From: TWA4 sp045121095
GTDB lineage: Bacteria; Bacillota; Clostridia; Lachnospirales; Lachnospiraceae
Length of the DNA: 24,031 nt
Direction: 5' to 3'
Assembly (NCBI GenBank): GCA_045121095.1
Contig: JBGVFN010000234.1
Location: forward strand, 1-24,031
Of the stretch, positions 6,963 to 14,411 are shown piece by piece. A program made the position numbers and the translations under genes. Under the pieces are notes generated by a model. That model had not been told where the DNA came from and made no database searches. It was given only the letters and a program-made list of their open reading frames with translations. Within the stretch, counting starts at the first letter, position 1. Each line of letters opens with the position of its first letter.

Positions 6963-7015
6963 GAAGCGGGCAACGATACGTGAGAGTGCATTTATTTTAA
7001 GAAAGGAGAGGTATT

Positions 7016-8611
7016 ATGAAGAAAATCTCAAAATTTTTAGCACTGTTACTGGCAATGGTAATGCTTGTATCCTGTATAGCAGGATGCGGCGGCAAGTCTG
7101 ACGACAAGACAGGCGAAAGTGCAGGAAATGCTGCAACCCAGACATCTTCCGGCGGTTTCCTGAAACTGGCGATCACAACAGGTGATGGTTCTTCTACGGA
7201 TGATAAGATTCCTACACCCTGGTATAACCGCCAGATGGCTACAAACCTGATGTTCCGTTCTCTGTTAAAGGCGGATGGTACTCTGACCGAAACAGAACCG
7301 GATCTGGCAGAAGTTACTGTTTCTGAAGATGGTATGGTTTACACTGTAACCATGAAAGAAGATCTGAAATGGTCTGATGGTGAAGCGCTGACAGTTGATG
7401 ACGTAGTATTCTCCATCGAAACAGCTCTGAAGACAGCAACAATCAACTCTATTTATACTGCAGCATTTTCCAATATTGCAGAGATGAAAGCAGATGGCAA
7501 TGTACTGACCATCAACATGAGCACACCTTATGCTGCCATGATGGACGTTTTGGCTCAGTTCGCAATTCTGCCCAAGCATTGTCTGGAAAATGCAGATCCT
7601 CTGTCTCTGGACAGCGACTCCTTCTGGCAGAATCCCGTCTGCTCCGGTATGTACTGCCTGGATGAACTGAATAAAGGTAACTATTTCACTCTGAAACTGA
7701 ACGAATATTATGAAGGTACTGCACCTAAGATTGAAAAAGTAACTACATATTTTGTATCTGACTTTATTACTGCTGCTCAGGCAGGCACCGTAGACTATGT
7801 ATTTGGTAACGATTCCGGTCTGGTAGAAGAACTTTCCAAGATGGAAAACTTCACTGCAAACGAAGTTGACGTACTGTTCTACAAATACTTCATTTTCAAT
7901 ATGAAGGGTATTGATGGCAACGAAAACGAAGCAATGCAGAATGTAGAAGTTCGTAAAGCATTAGTAGAAGCAATTGACCGCGCAACTTTAGCAGGTTTAT
8001 ATCCCAACGCAACGGTTCTGAACTCTGGTGTTCCCAATGAAAATGAAGCATACAACGGTTATGAATATGCATTTGATGTAGAACAGGCAAAGAAAGATCT
8101 TGCAGCATCCGGCTATGATATGAGCCGCCCCATTAAGATCTGTTACTACAACAATGACCAGACTTCCATCGACCTGATCAACATGGTTGTTTACTATCTG
8201 GAACAGATGGGTCTGACTGTAGAAGCAACTCTGTCTAACGACGGTACAACGGACCTGTTTACAACTCGTGATTACGATATCGGTTTCAAAGGTAAATCCT
8301 CTTTCTCAATTGACGAATGGTATACCGAATACATGAGCACAGATGCACTGTTTGCAAATATCTTCGGCGGCGATACTACTTTTGATGCACTGATCGCAGA
8401 CTTATCTGCTGCAACAGATTCTGCAAAGAGAAACGAAATCCTGAAAGAACTGCAGGCCATGGAACAGGAAAATGTATATAAAGTACCTGCATTTACCGTT
8501 GGTACTTATGTATTCACCAGCAGTAATGTAAAAGTACCCGAAGGTGTTACATTCTGTAATCCTCTTTACAGCTGTGATCTTGACTTTGAAAACTGGGAAC
8601 TTGCCAACTAA
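7016..8611 (+). CDS. ABC transporter substrate-binding lipoprotein, family 5 (SatA/DppA-like)
   Basis: A 531-residue extracellular solute receptor of the peptide/nickel/opine class (SBP family 5). The N-terminus is a lipoprotein signal: MKK, a hydrophobic core at 7-18 and a lipobox ending IAGC, so C24 would be lipidated. A Ser/Gly/Thr-rich tether follows. The family signature is at about residues 100-145, with SEDGMVYTVTMKEDLKWSDG and DVVFSIETAL. Usually such receptors bind peptides, but H. ducreyi SatA of the same class binds sialic acid. Here the genes downstream encode NanQ and the full sialic acid pathway, so N-acetylneuraminate or a derivative is the likely ligand (inference). AAAGGAGAGG precedes the start. 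A hairpin-terminator after the gene suggests it is made in excess over the permeases. Confidence 0.88.
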   Translation: MKKISKFLALLLAMVMLVSCIAGCGGKSDDKTGESAGNAATQTSSGGFLKLAITTGDGSSTDDKIPTPWYNRQMATNLMFRSLLKADGTLTETEPDLAEVTVSEDGMVYTVTMKEDLKWSDGEALTVDDVVFSIETALKTATINSIYTAAFSNIAEMKADGNVLTINMSTPYAAMMDVLAQFAILPKHCLENADPLSLDSDSFWQNPVCSGMYCLDELNKGNYFTLKLNEYYEGTAPKIEKVTTYFVSDFITAAQAGTVDYVFGNDSGLVEELSKMENFTANEVDVLFYKYFIFNMKGIDGNENEAMQNVEVRKALVEAIDRATLAGLYPNATVLNSGVPNENEAYNGYEYAFDVEQAKKDLAASGYDMSRPIKICYYNNDQTSIDLINMVVYYLEQMGLTVEATLSNDGTTDLFTTRDYDIGFKGKSSFSIDEWYTEYMSTDALFANIFGGDTTFDALIADLSAATDSAKRNEILKELQAMEQENVYKVPAFTVGTYVFTSSNVKVPEGVTFCNPLYSCDLDFENWELAN

Positions 8612-8689
8612 TAACGGATTCAGTCCTGTTATAAAGGTGAAGGTGTTAAACAGTTAATCCTGTTTTTCAAATTTGTAGCACAAAGAGAT

Positions 8690-8726
8690 GGGAGGCTGCA
8701 AATTGATTTTGCGGCCTCCTGTTTTT
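8690..8726 (+). terminator. Intercistronic terminator between receptor and permease genes
   Basis: GGAGGCTGCAAA (8691-8702) and TTTGCGGCCTCC (8708-8719) form 12 pairs with one G-U, a 5-base loop, then TGTTTTT. Partial termination here would leave much receptor mRNA and less permease/ATPase mRNA. Confidence 0.8.
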
Positions 8727-8735
8727 AACGATGTT

Positions 8736-8751
8736 TCCGGCTTGTGCCGGA
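8736..8751 (+). repeat. Small hairpin just before the permease ribosome-binding site
   Basis: TCCGGC-TTGT-GCCGGA, six G/C-rich pairs, ends four bases before AGGAGG (8755-8760). It may protect the 5' end of a processed permease mRNA or tune translation. Confidence 0.5.
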
Positions 8752-8766
8752 TACAGGAGGGGTGAC

Positions 8767-9726
8767 ATGTTAAAATATATCGTCAAAAAACTGCTTATGA
8801 TGATCCCGATGCTGTTTTTGATCAGTATCATCGTTTATTTTTCATTGAATATGACGGGGATTGACCCTATTAACTTTATGGTAAGTCCTGAAGTGCTGTC
8901 TGCGAATAAAGAAAACGTAGATGCACTGAGAGAATCTCTGGGTCTGAATGATCCTCTGATCGTACAGTATTTCCGCTGGCTTGGCAACTGCCTGCAGGGC
9001 GATCTTGGTTACTCTTTTGATGGTACTCCCATTTCTTCCATCATTGGAGAACGTCTGCCCTATACATTTGAGCTGGCTGGATATTCTCTGGTTTTATCTG
9101 CAATTATTGGTATTGGAATCGGTATTATTTCTGCAATCCGTCAGAATGGTATCATCGACTATATCGGACGTGTTCTGGCGGTTCTGGGCCAGGCGGTTCC
9201 TCAGTTCCTGGTAGGTATCATCCTGATTCAGATTTTTGCAATCCGTCTGGGCTGGTTCCCTTCAGGAAACCGTGTTAGTCCGGATGCACAAAATGCTTTT
9301 GCAGATGCATTTCTTCATCTGTTCCTGCCGGTTATGACATTGACCATCGGTATGGTAGCGGTTCTGATGCGTTATGCAAGAAATACCATGCTGGATGTTT
9401 TAAACAGCGATTATATTAAAACCGCTCGTTCCAAAGGTATTCCGGAATGGAAGGTTTATCTGAAACATGGCTTCAGAAACGCTATGAAACCGGTACTGGT
9501 TATCCTGGTATTCCGTATTCCCATGTTGGTTGGCGGTTCCGTTGTTATTGAAACCGTATTTTCCTATCCCGGTATCGGTCTGACCATGACCAATGCCATT
9601 ACATCCATGGATTATCCGGTTGTATTGATCACTACACTGATTATTGCAGCGGCTATGCTGATCTGTTCCTTTATGGTGGATGTGCTGAATGCGCTGCTGG
9701 ATCCCAGAGTACGTCTGGGTGAATAG
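8767..9726 (+). CDS. ABC transporter permease, DppB/OppB type
   Basis: A 319-residue inner-membrane permease, first of a pair. ATG 8767 is chosen because AGGAGG (8755-8760) is 6 bases upstream; an in-frame ATG at 8731 would add 12 residues and lies ahead of that site. The N-terminal helix (MLKYIVKKLLMMIPMLFLIS) and periplasmic loop with LGLNDPLIVQYFRWLGNCLQ are typical of DppB. The EAA loop that contacts the ATPase is visible as ARSKGIPEWKVYLKHGFRNA, about residues 220-239. The ending VDVLNALLDPRVRLGE is also characteristic. About six membrane helices. It is 15 bases from the next permease and works with it to form the channel. Confidence 0.92.
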   Translation: MLKYIVKKLLMMIPMLFLISIIVYFSLNMTGIDPINFMVSPEVLSANKENVDALRESLGLNDPLIVQYFRWLGNCLQGDLGYSFDGTPISSIIGERLPYTFELAGYSLVLSAIIGIGIGIISAIRQNGIIDYIGRVLAVLGQAVPQFLVGIILIQIFAIRLGWFPSGNRVSPDAQNAFADAFLHLFLPVMTLTIGMVAVLMRYARNTMLDVLNSDYIKTARSKGIPEWKVYLKHGFRNAMKPVLVILVFRIPMLVGGSVVIETVFSYPGIGLTMTNAITSMDYPVVLITTLIIAAAMLICSFMVDVLNALLDPRVRLGE

Positions 9727-9741
9727 GAGAGGAGGAAAACA

Positions 9742-10638
9742 ATGAGTAATAGTGGATCTGCAGTTAGTATTAAAGATCAGAATAAAAGCGCTTCTTCCTC
9801 TCTGATGAAGAAAAATATCCGCAAATTTATGAATAATAAGCTGGCACTGTTTGGTCTGATCGTTATTGTTGTCATGACCATTGCCTGTGTGGCAGGTGCT
9901 CTGGTGGGTGTAGATTACAATACTCCCAACCCTACTATTTTAAAACAGGCCCCCAATGGAGAGCATCTGTTTGGTACTGATACCATCGGACGTGATCTGT
10001 TTGCCAGAGTTTTGTATGGTGGATGCTATTCCATCTTTATCGGTGTATTCTGTTCCGTACTTAGTTCTGTGATCGGTGCGGTTCTGGGTGCGATTGCCGG
10101 ATATTTCGGCGGAAAAGTAGACTCCCTGATCATTCGTATTTCAGAAATTTTCCAGGCATTCCCTCAGCTGGTACTGGTTATGATGCTGGTTGCCATCATG
10201 AACAAACGTGGTCTGGGCAATCTGCTGTTTATCTTTGTTGTAACAGGCTGGATGACAACCTTCCGTATGGTACGTAATGAGTTCATGTCTCTGAAATCAG
10301 AAACCTATGTAAAAGTATGTGAGGCATTTGGTATGTCCAAGAACAGCATTATGTTCAAACAAATCCTGCCCAACGTTATGTCTCCCATCATCGTATCAAC
10401 AACAACAAACGTTGCATTCTTTATCCTGCAGGAAGCGGCTCTTTCCTTTATCGGTTTGGGTGTGGCGGACAGTACACCTACCTGGGGAAATATTCTGAAT
10501 GCAGCAAAGTCCGTTTCTGTTGTAACGAATCAGTGGTGGATCTGGGTATTCCCCGGTCTGGCGATCAGTTTATTTGTTCTGGCAATTAACTTCTTTGGGG
10601 ATGGCCTGAGAGATGTGCTGGATCCCAAGCAGCAGTAA
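9742..10638 (+). CDS. ABC transporter permease, DppC/OppC type
   Basis: A 298-residue inner-membrane permease pairing with the preceding DppB-type subunit. A hydrophilic N-terminus is followed by the OppC N-terminal segment (KKNIRKFMNNKLALFGLIVI) and the signature LFGTDTIGRDLFARVLYGG (about 73-91). The EAA motif is EAFGMSKNSIMFKQILPNVM (about residue 194 on). It ends with FFGDGLRDVLDPK, as DppC proteins do. The start has a GGAGAGGAGG-rich upstream region. The ATPase gene begins 11 bases after the stop, so the genes are co-transcribed and probably translated in concert. Confidence 0.93.
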   Translation: MSNSGSAVSIKDQNKSASSSLMKKNIRKFMNNKLALFGLIVIVVMTIACVAGALVGVDYNTPNPTILKQAPNGEHLFGTDTIGRDLFARVLYGGCYSIFIGVFCSVLSSVIGAVLGAIAGYFGGKVDSLIIRISEIFQAFPQLVLVMMLVAIMNKRGLGNLLFIFVVTGWMTTFRMVRNEFMSLKSETYVKVCEAFGMSKNSIMFKQILPNVMSPIIVSTTTNVAFFILQEAALSFIGLGVADSTPTWGNILNAAKSVSVVTNQWWIWVFPGLAISLFVLAINFFGDGLRDVLDPKQQ

Positions 10639-10649
10639 GGAGGTACCAA

Positions 10650-11690
10650 ATGAGTTACGAAACTGATACAAAGAAAGTAATTCTGGATGTGCAGAATCTG
10701 AACACCAGTTTTATTTCCGATAAAAAAGAAATCAAAATTGTAAAGGATGTATCTTTTCAGCTGAAAAGAGGTACCTGTCTGGCGGTTGTAGGGGAATCCG
10801 GCTGCGGTAAGAGTGTGACCATGAACTCCATCATGCGTTTTACTGGAAAAAATTCCAAAGTAACAGCAGATAAGATTCAGTACAATGCTCTGGAAAATGA
10901 TAAAGTTATGGAATATCATCTGGAAAAGGTTGAAAAACCCAATGGCCCTGCAATGCGTGCTCTGCGCGGCCCTCATATGTCCATGGTATTTCAGGATCCC
11001 ATGTCTTCTCTGAATCCGGTTTACCGTGTTGGTGATCAGGTAGCAGAAGGTCTTCTTCAGCACAACAAAGGTATGAAAAAGGCAGAAGCCAGAGAAAAGG
11101 TTCTGGAAATGTTCAAAAAACTGGGTATTCCCGATCCAGAAAACCGTATGAACAGTTATCCTCATGAATTTTCCGGCGGTATGAAGCAGCGAGTCGTGAT
11201 TGCCATTGCCATGATCTGTAATCCAGAGTTGATCATCTGTGATGAGCCCACCACCGCTCTGGATGTAACCATTCAGGCACAGATCATGGAGCTGTTAAAG
11301 GATCTGCAGGTAAATGAAGGAAAATCTATTATCCTGATCACACATAACATGGGTCTGGTGGCAGAAATGGCAGATGAAGTCTGCGTTATGTACATGGGCC
11401 GCGTTGTGGAATTTGGTTCTGCAGAAGATGTATTTGATCATACTTCTCATCCTTATACCCGTGCACTGCTTCGTTCCGTTCCGGTTCTTGGACTGGCAGA
11501 TGGACAGAAGCTGGAAACCATTCCCGGTGCAACCCCCAATCCTGCTGATCTCAAGGGCGGATGCGAATTTGCAGACCGCTGCAGCGAATGTATGGGACGC
11601 TGTCGTGAAGGAAAGATTCCTTCATTTGAAGTATCTCCCGGACATTATGTACGCTGCCTGAAATTTGACAACTATCCGGAGGTGAAATAA
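10650..11690 (+). CDS. ABC transporter ATPase, DppD/OppD type
   Basis: A 346-residue cytoplasmic ATPase. Walker A is GESGCGKS (48-55), the signature is FSGGMKQRV, Walker B is LIICDEPTTALD and the switch histidine is in ILITHNMG. After the nucleotide-binding domain comes the oligopeptide-type extension: HPYTRALLRSVP, then a cysteine cluster CEFADRCSECMGRC and a last cysteine in HYVRC. In some OppD proteins such cysteines hold a [4Fe-4S] cluster. The TGAG-type start context follows AAGGAGG directly behind the DppC stop. It would form a heterodimer with the next gene's product. H. ducreyi SatD is one fused ATPase; here the two are separate. Confidence 0.93.
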   Translation: MSYETDTKKVILDVQNLNTSFISDKKEIKIVKDVSFQLKRGTCLAVVGESGCGKSVTMNSIMRFTGKNSKVTADKIQYNALENDKVMEYHLEKVEKPNGPAMRALRGPHMSMVFQDPMSSLNPVYRVGDQVAEGLLQHNKGMKKAEAREKVLEMFKKLGIPDPENRMNSYPHEFSGGMKQRVVIAIAMICNPELIICDEPTTALDVTIQAQIMELLKDLQVNEGKSIILITHNMGLVAEMADEVCVMYMGRVVEFGSAEDVFDHTSHPYTRALLRSVPVLGLADGQKLETIPGATPNPADLKGGCEFADRCSECMGRCREGKIPSFEVSPGHYVRCLKFDNYPEVK

Positions 11691-11692
11691 TC

Positions 11693-12703
11693 ATGAAAAA
11701 TGACAATCGTGAAGTGATATTTGAAATTAAGAATCTCCAGACATGGTTTCCTATTAAAAAGGGCTTTATGAAAAAGACAGTTGGTCATGTAAAGGCAGTA
11801 GATGATGTATCTTTAAAGGTATACAAAGGTGAAACCCTGGGTATCGTAGGGGAATCCGGCTGCGGAAAATCCACATTTGGCAAGAGCATCATGTGTCTGG
11901 AACGTCCCACCGGCGGTCAGGTACTGTTTAACTATGGCGGAGAATTTAAGGATATTACCAAATTTAATAAGGAAGAAATGTTTGAGTTCCGCAAGAAAGT
12001 ACAGATGGTATTCCAGGATCCCTATTCTGCACTGAATCCCAAGAAGAAAATTTACACTTCCTTTGAAGAACCGTTAAAGGTGCATGGTATTTCCAGTCAG
12101 GAAGAACGGGAAAAGATGATGAGCGACGTGCTGAAAATGGTAAATATCCAGCCTGATTATCTGATGCGTTATCCTCATGAATTTTCCGGCGGTCAGCGTC
12201 AGAGACTTTGTATCGCCCGCGCACTGGAAGTACATCCGGAGGTTCTGGTGTGTGACGAACCCGTTTCCGCGCTGGACGTATCCATTCAGGCGCAGGTTCT
12301 GAACCTGATGAAGGAAATTCAGAAGGATATGAATCTGACCTACCTTTTCATTGCTCATGATCTGTCTGTAGTACAGTATATGAGTGACCGTATCGTGGTT
12401 ATGTATCTGGGTAAAGTGGTAGAAATTGCTGATTCCAAGGCATTGTACGATGAACCGCTGCATCCGTATACACAGGCACTGCTTTCTGCAATTCCGGTTC
12501 CGGATATTCATAAGACCAAGAAACGCCAGATTTTGGAAGGTGAAGTACCAAGCCCCATTAACAAACCTTCCGGCTGTGCGTTCCACAATAGATGTCCGAA
12601 ATGTATGGATATCTGTAAAACAGAGGATCCGGCACTGTACAACTATGACGGAAAAGACCACTGCGTAGCCTGTCATCTGTACCGCAATAACGCAAATCAT
12701 TAA
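11693..12703 (+). CDS. ABC transporter ATPase, DppF/OppF type
   Basis: A 336-residue partner ATPase. Walker A is GESGCGKST (53-61), the signature is FSGGQRQRL, Walker B is VLVCDEPVSALD and the switch region is FIAHDLSVV. The C-terminal extension has HPYTQALLSAIPVP and the cluster CAFHNRCPKCMDIC with a later C-V-A-C. The gene starts two bases after the previous stop, and its GGAGG lies inside the end of the upstream gene, indicating coupled translation. No other peptide transporter genes are near, and the sialic acid enzymes follow, so the complex is best assigned to sialic acid uptake. Confidence 0.93.
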   Translation: MKNDNREVIFEIKNLQTWFPIKKGFMKKTVGHVKAVDDVSLKVYKGETLGIVGESGCGKSTFGKSIMCLERPTGGQVLFNYGGEFKDITKFNKEEMFEFRKKVQMVFQDPYSALNPKKKIYTSFEEPLKVHGISSQEEREKMMSDVLKMVNIQPDYLMRYPHEFSGGQRQRLCIARALEVHPEVLVCDEPVSALDVSIQAQVLNLMKEIQKDMNLTYLFIAHDLSVVQYMSDRIVVMYLGKVVEIADSKALYDEPLHPYTQALLSAIPVPDIHKTKKRQILEGEVPSPINKPSGCAFHNRCPKCMDICKTEDPALYNYDGKDHCVACHLYRNNANH

Positions 12704-12707
12704 TCAA

Positions 12708-12737
12708 CATTCAGAAGACATGGAGCTCTGCTGAATG
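12708..12737 (+). repeat. Intercistronic hairpin before nanQ
   Basis: CATTCAG (12708-12714) pairs with CTGAATG (12731-12737). No T run follows, so it is not a terminator; it may be an mRNA processing or stability element. Confidence 0.4.
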
Positions 12738-12809
12738 GATGCAAAAAACTGCGGACAGAGAAGCTGGTGAAAAAGAGAACACTGGGGTGAGAAAGGAAAT
12801 GATGCCGAT

Positions 12810-13271
12810 ATGATTTATGGAAAACAGAAAGATGCAAAACAATACTGCGGAATTGATAAAAATCTGGATCTGGCACTGGAATTTATTTCCAGAAAGGATT
12901 TTTCCAGTGTGGTTCCGGGGAAAAATGTGATTTCGGGGGAAGACGTATATATTAACTGTTTTTCCTATGAAACCATGGAATCTGAGAAGGGATTTTTTGA
13001 AGCTCACACAGATTATCTTGATATTCATGTGGTTCTGGAAGGAACAGAACAGATTGAAATTGCGCACAGAAGCAAGCTGGAAGAATTTGAAAGCGATCCG
13101 GCAGCAGATTATACCGGATACAGAGGTGCAGCAGAGGCTGTATGCTGTATGGAAAAAGGTGATTTTCTGATTGCTTTTCCTGAAGATGCCCATAAGGTAA
13201 AAGTAAAAAATCAGGAAGTCTGCCAGGTAAAAAAAGCAGTCTTTAAAGTGCGCATTACGGCAGAAAAATAA
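12810..13271 (+). CDS. nanQ: YhcH/YjgK/YiaL family protein, NanQ-like sialic acid anomerase
   Basis: A 153-residue cupin-like cytoplasmic protein of the TabA/YhcH (DUF386) family. In E. coli the member in the nan operon (NanQ) speeds interconversion of sialic acid anomers. The metal-site region is present: GFFEAHTDYLDIHVVLEG (61-78, with E64, H66 and H73) and FPEDAHKVKV (H128). AAAGGA lies about 12 bases upstream of ATG 12810, a little far. A four-codon frame (ATG ATG CCG ATA TGA, from 12799) is closer to that site and overlaps the start by ATGA, which may couple translation. It is the last gene of the transport operon and converges on rpiR. Specific function rests on context. Confidence 0.82.
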   Translation: MIYGKQKDAKQYCGIDKNLDLALEFISRKDFSSVVPGKNVISGEDVYINCFSYETMESEKGFFEAHTDYLDIHVVLEGTEQIEIAHRSKLEEFESDPAADYTGYRGAAEAVCCMEKGDFLIAFPEDAHKVKVKNQEVCQVKKAVFKVRITAEK

Positions 13272-13314
13272 TTTTACAACAGCAAAAAAGGTAAGTTTGA
13301 CGGGTATGGAATCA

Positions 13315-13363
13315 TTAAAAATGCCGCGGGGCAAAACAGAAAGAGATCGTTTGCTTCGCGGCA
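13315..13363 (-). terminator. Rho-independent terminator of the RpiR gene
   Basis: On the minus strand TGCCGCG and CGCGGCA (13357-13363 and 13322-13328) pair perfectly, extended by an inner GCAAAC/GTTTTGC stem with a bulge, and are followed by TTTTTA. No equally clear terminator was seen for the converging nanQ operon. Confidence 0.72.
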
Positions 13364-13389
13364 GGGAAATAGCATTGGATGCAGAATCC

Positions 13390-14262
13390 TTACAGATGTC
13401 TGCTGGAAAGGGCATCGGTGGTAGCTTCCCGGTTTTCGATACATTGCGTCAGATTACGCCGGCAGAATTCACCAACAAGGATGTCGATAACAAATAAAAG
13501 CGCCACCTTGGTGGAAATGCTGGCAGACTGAAAAGGACCTTCGGTGGCACCGCATAAGAGTACCGCATCAGCCATTTTAGCGGCCGGGGAATCTTTTTCA
13601 TGGGTGATAAGGATCACACGGGCACCTCTTTCACGGGCGGGTCGGAGTGTATCGATCATGTCCCGGGTGGAGCCGGAATAAGAAAGGAACAGGATGACAT
13701 CCTGGTCATTCATTAAGCTGGCTGTCATGGACTGAAGGTGATTATCCCAAACGGCATGGAATTTGTCGGAAATGGTCAGGAAACGATTCCAGGCTTCCAT
13801 AGCCATGATCATGCTGCCGCCCTGGCCAAAGCAGTAAACACGATTGGCTTCACAGAGCATACTGACGGCCTGATTGAATGCGTCCGGTTCAATCCGTTCC
13901 CTCGTTTGTTTTAAGGCATCCATATTTGCCATGCAGAGTCTGTCACATAAGTGATCGAAAGGCTCGTCGGGGGTGGCTTCCCCATACGTCGTATAGTATT
14001 GTGTAGAGTCGGATGTGGCACAGGCTTTGGCCAGTGCGATCTTTAATTCATTGTATCCTTCAAATCCCATGGTTTTGCAGAAACGGAAAATGGTAGCTTC
14101 TGCTACGTTGCATTCTTTTGCAAGACTGGAGATGGAAAGATATTGTGCTTTGGCAGCGTTTTCCAAAAGATAGTCGCAGATTTTGCGGGAAGATCTTGTG
14201 AGTTCGGGGTAACTTTGTTTGAGTTGTTCGAAAAAATCAAATTTTTTGTTAAATTTATTCAT
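13390..14262 (-). CDS. RpiR-family transcriptional regulator, NanR-like
   Basis: A 290-residue regulator. The N-terminal winged-helix HTH (about residues 15-85) contains LSISSLAKECNVAEATIFRF, and the C-terminal SIS sugar-phosphate-binding domain (about 125-260) contains VYCFGQGGS and LFLSYSGSTRDMID. RpiR-type NanR proteins of Firmicutes control sialic acid genes and commonly respond to ManNAc-6-P; that effector is inferred here. AGGA lies 8 bases before the ATG on the minus strand. It is divergent from nanA and convergent with nanQ, placing it between the two halves of the pathway. Its promoter is covered by the palindrome at 14272-14325, which suggests autoregulation. The tail after the SIS domain is short and hydrophilic. 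Confidence 0.92.
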   Translation of the reverse strand: MNKFNKKFDFFEQLKQSYPELTRSSRKICDYLLENAAKAQYLSISSLAKECNVAEATIFRFCKTMGFEGYNELKIALAKACATSDSTQYYTTYGEATPDEPFDHLCDRLCMANMDALKQTRERIEPDAFNQAVSMLCEANRVYCFGQGGSMIMAMEAWNRFLTISDKFHAVWDNHLQSMTASLMNDQDVILFLSYSGSTRDMIDTLRPARERGARVILITHEKDSPAAKMADAVLLCGATEGPFQSASISTKVALLFVIDILVGEFCRRNLTQCIENREATTDALSSRHL

Positions 14263-14271
14263 TTTTATATC

Positions 14272-14325
14272 CTGATGTTTCTATATAATAGAGTGCAATT
14301 TCGCATTGCTATATTATAACATCAG
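14272..14325. promoter_or_regulatory. Hyphenated palindrome in the rpiR-nanA divergent region
   Basis: Outer arms CTGATGTT (14272-14279) and AACATCAG (14318-14325) are perfect 8-base complements. Inner arms GCAAT (14295-14299) and ATTGC (14305-14309) share the same axis. Between them lie opposed TATAAT-like boxes: 14284-14289 on the plus strand and 14318-14313 on the minus strand. The site overlaps the rpiR -10 and spacer and may also affect nanA. The plus-strand TATAAT lacks a good -35, so the nanA start site is unsure. Confidence 0.55.
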
Positions 14326-14341
14326 AGGCATTTACCCGCAA
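14313..14341 (-). promoter_or_regulatory. Promoter of the RpiR regulator
   Basis: On the minus strand TTGCGG (14341-14336), a 17-base spacer and a consensus TATAAT (14318-14313). The predicted start is near 14306, about 44 bases before the gene. Confidence 0.65.
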
Positions 14342-14411
14342 TAAAAAGTGCAAATAAAATGGACGAATTGATACATATACATAAAATCTTACTGGTTTAA
14401 AAGGAGACATT

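Larger units (their letters stand above)
6396..7015. other. 620-base A/T-rich spacer before the transporter operon
   Basis: No convincing protein gene. In order it holds: a weak terminator (6410), a perfect promoter (6530-6558), an intrinsic terminator (6571-6616), a 12-base palindrome (6731-6742), a degenerate and a full TGAAA-N5-TTTCA type site (6833, 6918), a 13-pair inverted repeat (6862-6903) and another at 6934-6962. The ribosome-binding site AAAGGAGAGG lies just before 7016. The + strand has many A runs, so the minus strand reads as a false Phe-rich frame. Confidence 0.6.

Noticed and set aside
10530..11165. Minus-strand 211-codon frame opposite the permease and ATPase genes
   Set aside because: It lies across two well-supported genes and is His/Phe-rich, as antisense frames of such genes are.
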